A stretch of DNA of 64,000 bases from Terebella lapidaria (lineage: Eukaryota; Annelida; Polychaeta; Terebellida; Terebellidae): the NCBI GenBank assembly GCA_949152475.1, contig OX424564.1, positions 23,434,165-23,498,164 of the forward strand, read 5' to 3'. The notes under the pieces are model-generated. The model was not told the origin of the DNA. It made no database searches and saw only the letters and a list, made by a program, of their open reading frames with translations. Below are positions 58,158-64,000 of the stretch, piece by piece. How positions within the stretch are numbered: the stretch's first letter is position 1; every line of letters begins with the position of its first letter. The translations under genes and the position numbers were made by a program.

Positions 58158-60005
58158 ATGTATGCTACTCTGTTTATTCTCTTAGTGTGCCAAGTCAACT
58201 GACGATATTCTCTTAGAAAAAAAAGTCAACTGACGGTATTATCTTGGCATAACGTCAATACCATTGTATACTAGGGTGCTAAGTCAACTGTCGGTATTAT
58301 CTTAGTAGAACGTCAATATCCTTGTATACTCGTATGCTTAATCAACTGACGGTATTCTCTTAGCACAACGTATACTCGTGTGCTAAGTCATCTGACGGTA
58401 TTCTCTTAATAGAACGTCCATACCATTGTATACCAGTGTGCTTAATCAACTGTAGGTATTCTGTTAGTAGAACGTCAATACCATTGTATACTCGTGTGCC
58501 AAGTCAACTGACGGTATTCTCTTAGAAAAAAAAGTCAACTGACGGTATTATCTTAGTAGAACGTCAATACCATTGTATACTAGGGTGCTAAGTAAACTGT
58601 CAGTATTATCTTAGTAGAACGTCAATACCATTGTATACTCGTGTGCTTAATCAACTGTCGGTATTCTCTTAGTACAACGTCAATACCATTGTATACTTAT
58701 GTGCTAAGTCAACTGACGGTATTTTCTTAGTATAACGTCAATACCATTGTATACTAGGGTGCTAAGTCAACTGACGGTATTATCTTAGTAGAACGTCAAT
58801 GCCATTGTATACTAGGGTGCTAAGTCAACTGTCGGTATTATCTTAGTAGAATGTCAATACCATTGTATACTCGTGTGCTTAATCAACTGTAGGTATTCTG
58901 TTAGTAGAACGTCAATACCATTGTATACTCATGTGCTAAGTCAACTGACGGTATTCTCTTAGTAGAACGCCAATACCATTGTATACTAGGATGCTGAGTA
59001 TACTCATGTGCTAAGTCAACTAACGGTATTCTCTTAGTAGAAGTCAATACCATTGTATACTAGTGTCTTAAGTCAACTGACGGTATTCTCTTAGTATAAC
59101 GCCAATACCGTTGTATACTAGGGTGCTAAGTCAACTGACGGTATTCTGTTAGTAGAACAAGAGATACATATTATACATTGTTACATTCAATGTCTATTAG
59201 ATAAAAAAAAAACCCAGACAAGCCAACCTTAATTGCTCATCCGAGAATCAACATAATGTTCCAAATTGGGTATGGAATGTCAATACTATTGGAAACCATT
59301 GTCCTGAATCAACTGTCAATATTCCATTCACTAATACACGTATCTGAATGTTAATATCGTTGTATACTAGTATGCTTACCTGTCGGTATTCCTTCAAATA
59401 ATACTCTTATTAGAATGTCATTATTATTATATACTAGAATGCTAACTCAACCGGCAGTACTCTACTACCTATTATTTTTATTAGAATGTCAGTATCATTG
59501 TATGCTAGTATGCTTACTCTACTGTCAGTATTCAATTCACTAATACTCATATTGAAATGTCAGTATTATTGTATGCTACTCTGTTTATTCTCTTAGTGTG
59601 CCAAGTCAACTGACGATATTCTCTTTAAAAAAAATCCAACTGACGGTATTATCTTAGTTGAACGTCAATACCATTGTATACTAGGGTGCTAAGTCAACTG
59701 TCGGTATTATCTTAGTAGAACGTCAATACCATTATATACTCGTGTGCTTAATCAACTGACGGTATTCTCTTAGTACAACGTCAATACCATTGTATACACG
59801 TGTGCTTAATCAACTGTAGGTATTCTCTTAGTATAAAGTCAGTACCATGGTATACTAGTGCGCTAAATCAACTGTCGGTATTCTCTTAGTAGAACGTCAA
59901 TACCATTGTATACTCATGTGCTGAGTCAACTGACGGTATTCTCTTAGTACAACGTCAATACCATTGTACACTCATGTGCTAAGTCAACTGACGGTATTCT
60001 GTATA
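58158..60005 (+). repeat. 58-bp minisatellite of LINE copy 2
   Basis: About 25 units with one ~300-bp spacer at 59285-59590. The spacer there is uninterrupted and serves as the empty site for the 1.75-kb insertion in copy 1. Confidence 0.93.
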
Positions 60006-60937
60006 TTATTATGCTTCCTCAACTGCCAATATGTTGATAGCTAGCACTCTTAGTAGAATGTCAAAATCATTGCATATCAACATGCTTATTCGATGTAAGT
60101 ATCCTGTTAGACAATATGCCTAGCTGAATTTCAATATCATCATATATTAATTTACATATCCAATATATAAAACACTAGCAAACACGTTGCTTAGAATATT
60201 AGTATTTTATATTTCAATACTCTTATCAAAATGAACTCTCGATAGTATACACATCATTACTCTTAGTAGAATGCCAAAATCAAAGTTTACTAAAAATGAG
60301 TATTTCACCAATTAACACGCATAGCAGTAACTCTTAATCATCATTTACTAGTGTCCTTTTCCAATGTTAGTAATCGAGTAACTTACAGTATTAATATTTA
60401 AAATGTTAATATATGCTAGTATACTTACTCAATGTTAGTAATCGCATAACTTCCAGTGTTAATATTTTATATATTAGTATATTAGTCAATAATCTTACTT
60501 GAATGTTAATATGATATATTATCATGCTTACCAAACATGCTTTATACCAATCCTATCCAATAATATTCTACCCAATAATAATCTTATTAAAAGTCTCAAT
60601 ATCATCGTATACTAGATTGTTTATGTCAGCTTCGTGAGCTGTATTATTTAGGATTAGGTTCTTCGATATTTCATCTTTATTCTAATACGGACTTAGATCA
60701 TTTCACTATCCAGCATATCTGAGAGGGGGGGGGGGGAGTTCTCATCAGATAATATAGGAGAAATTGATAACAATGAAGTTGTATGTATTATATGTTCCAA
60801 CATGTTAAGTAGTTTATTTGTATTCTTGTGTTGTGTTCCTAATCCTAATCGTATTATGCTGTTCAATATTATATGTTACAGGTTGCTGACGGGATCCAGG
60901 GGAGCTTCAACACGAGTATCAATACTTAATCGTAATA

Positions 60938-63900
60938 ATGGCGAATAGGTTTGGCCTTGACCAGATTGAGTTAATGAGTAACTTTGACCTAACTGACCTA
61001 TTGAAAGACACCAACAACAATGATATTGAATATACTTACTCAAACCCAAACTGTAAATATTATGATATAGATACGATCAAGGATATACAACCATTCGCTA
61101 GTCAATCGACAAACTTCTTTCATCTGAATTGTAGGGGACTATCCTCCAACTGGCTAGGTTTCAAAGATTTGATTTGTGCTACACATAATGAGAAACTTTA
61201 TTTCGATTTCATAGGTATAAGTGAAGTATATGCCAGTAAACACGATGCTCGACTCTCACTTGACGGATATCAAGATTTGATCACCATGACCAGGAATGAT
61301 TCTTTTAGAGGTGGTGTGGGACTTTTTATAAAAAATGATATATCATATAAAATTCGAACAGATCTATCAGTATTCATAGATGGTATATTCGAGAGTTTAT
61401 TCATTGAGGCAAAAATTAGAAACAAGTCTACAATTATTGGTGTTATTTATAGACCCAATACTCTGCCCAAAGCTGATTTAGATATTTTTAGTTCTACGAT
61501 ATTCGATATACTTGAAATAATAAACAAAGAAAAAAATCAATCAATAATAATGGGAGACATGAACATAAACCTACTTGCTTTCAACACACATTCGAAAACA
61601 GGGGAATATTTGGACAATATTTTTGCAAGTGGTTTCCTACCGGTAATTTCTAAACCCACTAGAATCTCTGAAAAATCTGCAACGCTTATAGACCACATTT
61701 ATTCTAACAACACCACTAATAAAAGCATGTCTGGAATTCTCATTAATGACGTTGCCGATCACTTTGGTATATTTCATTCTATTAAACATTCGAACAAAAC
61801 TCAAGAGTCTAAATCAGAGCCTATTTTCACCAGAAAGATAACAGAAGAAAACATTAATGAATTCAATGCCCTACTTCGAGAAACCGACTTCCAACATATA
61901 CAATCGATTACTTGTCCTAATACTGCATATAATATGTTCATGGATAAATATAAAACTTTATTCGACATAGCATTTCCACTAGGCAGAGTGAAACGCAACA
62001 AAAAATACGTTAAACGTGAACCATGGGTTTCTACGGGTCTTCTTACATCCTCAAGGCACAGATCCAAACTTTTGACTAAAAAAATAAGGAACCCTACTGA
62101 ACATAATATCAACACATTCACAGAATATAACAAAAGCTACAATAAATTGCGGCGACAATGCAAGATTAATTATTACCAAGCAGCTTTTGAAGAAAATAAA
62201 CACAATTTGAAAAAGTCCTGGTTGATTTTAAACCAAGCAGTTGGAAAACTGAATAACACTAAACCATTCCCCTCCGATTTTGAAATCAACGGAATACCTG
62301 TGAATGACAAATGCATAATTAGTAATAGTTTTAATAAATACTTCTCTACAATTGGATCAGAAACAAGTAAATCTATACCGAATGTCTCCAAAAATTTTCA
62401 AGATTATATGCCTGACCCTATCGTAAATAGTATCTTCATTGAACCCGTTACGCCTGAAATTGTTAAAGAATCAGCAATGAAATTAAAGCCCAAAAACAGC
62501 TCTTGTAATGATGAAGTATCCACCAAACTTCTCATTACCTCTATACAAAATGTACTCTCTCCGTTAACACATATTATCAATAAATCACTAGAAACTGGCA
62601 TTGTGCCAACTGAGATGAAGACCGCAAAAGTAATCCCTATCTATAAATCATCGGATCCCAGTTTATTGAAAAACTACCGCCCCATCAGCCTACTCCCAGC
62701 TTTTTCCAAATTACTTGAGAACATAATGTATGACAAAGTTGTTAAGTTCCTTAATGCACATTCACTCTTCTACAAACATCAATATGGATTTCGCTCAAAG
62801 CATTCAACCATACATCCCATAATCCATCTACTAAACCATTGTTTTGAATCAGCTAATAACTCGCCTTCTCAATTAACATTAGCTGTTTTATGTGATCTTT
62901 CTAAAGCATTTGACGTAATTAACCATCATATTCTGCTAAAAAAACTCAATACATATGGGATCAGGGGACTTGCATATAAGTGGTTTGAAAATTATTTGAC
63001 TGACAGACAACAATATGTTGAATTCGATGGAAATAAATCTGAAATGTACGGTATTAAATGTGGTGTTCCACAAGGTTCCATTCTCGGGCCTCTTTTATAT
63101 TTAATCTATGTAAACGACATTAACAAAGCAACCGATGCAAGTATATTATCTTTTGCTGACGACACAACACTACTAACAAAATCGGGCGACATAAATAAAT
63201 TGTACAATGATGCAAATAAACATGCCAATAACTTATTCACCTGGTTCTGCGCCAACAAATTGTCTTTGAATGCACAGAAAACAAAATATATGGTAATCAG
63301 ACCCAAAAATAAGCATGTGAACTTTGAACATAAGTCAATATCAATAAACGGTACAGAACTATGCAGGATTGGTGAAGGATGCGAAGAAAAAACAACTAAA
63401 TTTCTAGGTCTGTGCCTTGACGAACACTTAAACTGGAAATATCATCTAGATAGTGTAAACGTCAAATTGTCCCGCGCTATTTTTGCAATGAAACAGGCCA
63501 GTAAGTTCTTATCTAAAGATTCACTAAAGACTCTATATTTCGCTTTCTTCCATCCTCATTTATCTTATGGCATCACTGCCTGGGGAAACGCTAAAAAATC
63601 AGTTCTATGTCGAGCTAACACTCTTCAAAAACGTGCCATACGCTTAGTTAATTCTGCCCCCTACAATAGTCACACTGATCCACTATTCAAACAATCTGAA
63701 ATATTGAAAGTTAGAGACCTATATGAGTATAATGCTAGCCTCTTCATGTTTGATTTTTTTCACAGTCGCTTGCCCATATCATTCGACGGGTTATTTAAAT
63801 TCAACCACCAAATTCAAAACAATCACATAACAAGGCAATCGCAAATGTTTTTCACACCAAAATGCAAAAATACATTCTCTTCGCAATTACCACCGTTCAA

Positions 63901-64000
63901 GTTGCCCAATATATGGAATATAACACATTCTCACATCGATCCACACCGCTTATCCAGAAATCAATTTAAACATTCCTCTAAATGCTCAAACCTCGATCAG
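60938..64000 (+). CDS. LINE ORF2 copy 2, partial at window edge
   Basis: Open for 1,021 codons from ATG to the window end, with endonuclease and reverse transcriptase as in copy 1. Differences noticed: Lys595 to Asn, one Ile to Val near residue 904, and changes in the last few codons. The catalytic motifs (PQGSILGP, FADD) are unchanged. The stop codon lies beyond the window. Confidence 0.9.
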   Translation, partial: MANRFGLDQIELMSNFDLTDLLKDTNNNDIEYTYSNPNCKYYDIDTIKDIQPFASQSTNFFHLNCRGLSSNWLGFKDLICATHNEKLYFDFIGISEVYASKHDARLSLDGYQDLITMTRNDSFRGGVGLFIKNDISYKIRTDLSVFIDGIFESLFIEAKIRNKSTIIGVIYRPNTLPKADLDIFSSTIFDILEIINKEKNQSIIMGDMNINLLAFNTHSKTGEYLDNIFASGFLPVISKPTRISEKSATLIDHIYSNNTTNKSMSGILINDVADHFGIFHSIKHSNKTQESKSEPIFTRKITEENINEFNALLRETDFQHIQSITCPNTAYNMFMDKYKTLFDIAFPLGRVKRNKKYVKREPWVSTGLLTSSRHRSKLLTKKIRNPTEHNINTFTEYNKSYNKLRRQCKINYYQAAFEENKHNLKKSWLILNQAVGKLNNTKPFPSDFEINGIPVNDKCIISNSFNKYFSTIGSETSKSIPNVSKNFQDYMPDPIVNSIFIEPVTPEIVKESAMKLKPKNSSCNDEVSTKLLITSIQNVLSPLTHIINKSLETGIVPTEMKTAKVIPIYKSSDPSLLKNYRPISLLPAFSKLLENIMYDKVVKFLNAHSLFYKHQYGFRSKHSTIHPIIHLLNHCFESANNSPSQLTLAVLCDLSKAFDVINHHILLKKLNTYGIRGLAYKWFENYLTDRQQYVEFDGNKSEMYGIKCGVPQGSILGPLLYLIYVNDINKATDASILSFADDTTLLTKSGDINKLYNDANKHANNLFTWFCANKLSLNAQKTKYMVIRPKNKHVNFEHKSISINGTELCRIGEGCEEKTTKFLGLCLDEHLNWKYHLDSVNVKLSRAIFAMKQASKFLSKDSLKTLYFAFFHPHLSYGITAWGNAKKSVLCRANTLQKRAIRLVNSAPYNSHTDPLFKQSEILKVRDLYEYNASLFMFDFFHSRLPISFDGLFKFNHQIQNNHITRQSQMFFTPKCKNTFSSQLPPFKLPNIWNITHSHIDPHRLSRNQFKHSSKCSNLDQ

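Larger units (their letters stand above)
58158..64000 (+). mobile_element. LINE copy 2, 5'-truncated, runs off the window
   Basis: Begins abruptly inside the minisatellite spacer at TATGCTACTCTGTTTATTC (equivalent to 50670 of copy 1), then has minisatellite, leader and ORF in the same order. From about 60001 on it matches 51590 onward at an offset of 8,410-8,411 bp with only a handful of differences, so the two copies are very recent. The abrupt 5' start is what incomplete reverse transcription leaves. A segmental duplication is the alternative. Confidence 0.75.

Overview
The window is repeat-rich animal DNA: split genes with GT/AG introns, no operons, several classes of metazoan transposable elements, satellites and MITEs. 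A Golgi beta-1,4-galactosyltransferase-type gene, a Rex1/Babar-type LINE tail, a CR1/Jockey-group LINE and a gypsy-type LTR element point to a marine invertebrate (lophotrochozoan such as a mollusc or brachiopod, or a lancelet/hemichordate). The sequence alone does not decide which.

Layout. 1-4.4 kb: no gene; a diverged dispersed repeat, a 74-bp tandem pair and a 1.36-kb element with CTCA-rich inverted ends. 4.4-19.9 kb: one large composite DNA element bounded by ~0.5-kb inverted repeats. Inside, directly next to the repeats, start two converging split genes: a RecQ-like helicase on the plus strand (5.7-11.1 kb) and a DUF6589-type protein with PHD zinc fingers on the minus strand (19.3-11.3 kb). 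Both are decaying and carry later insertions (a LINE tail, a TTAA MITE, a 364-bp satellite pair). 19.9-24.7 kb: nested short inverted-repeat elements and two related tandem-repeat-bearing elements. 24.8-30.5 kb: the one clear host gene, a six-exon minus-strand beta-1,4-galactosyltransferase family gene (463 aa) whose exons join in frame, with MITE-like elements in its introns. 31.9-41.7 kb: fossil LTR elements, namely a gypsy-type element without pol, internally duplicated, and two TGTAACGG-ended LTR-like copies, one nested in an LTR. 42.2-42.5 kb: probably the last exon of an unknown minus-strand gene, then a tRNA-derived SINE. 45.4-56.8 kb: a ~365-bp satellite split by a 9.3-kb insertion. 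46.7-56 kb and 58.2-64 kb: two almost identical LINE copies. In both, kilobases of a 58-bp minisatellite in higher-order blocks lie directly upstream of the ORF.

How the parts relate. The two most interesting units are the RecQ + DUF6589/PHD element, a candidate DNA transposon type with a helicase and a putative novel transposase, and the LINE whose 5' region appears to be a tandem-monomer array, shown by one clean insertion of array plus LINE into a satellite. The glycosyltransferase gene is the only gene here likely to serve the host, although its donor-pocket and metal-ligand positions are unusual.
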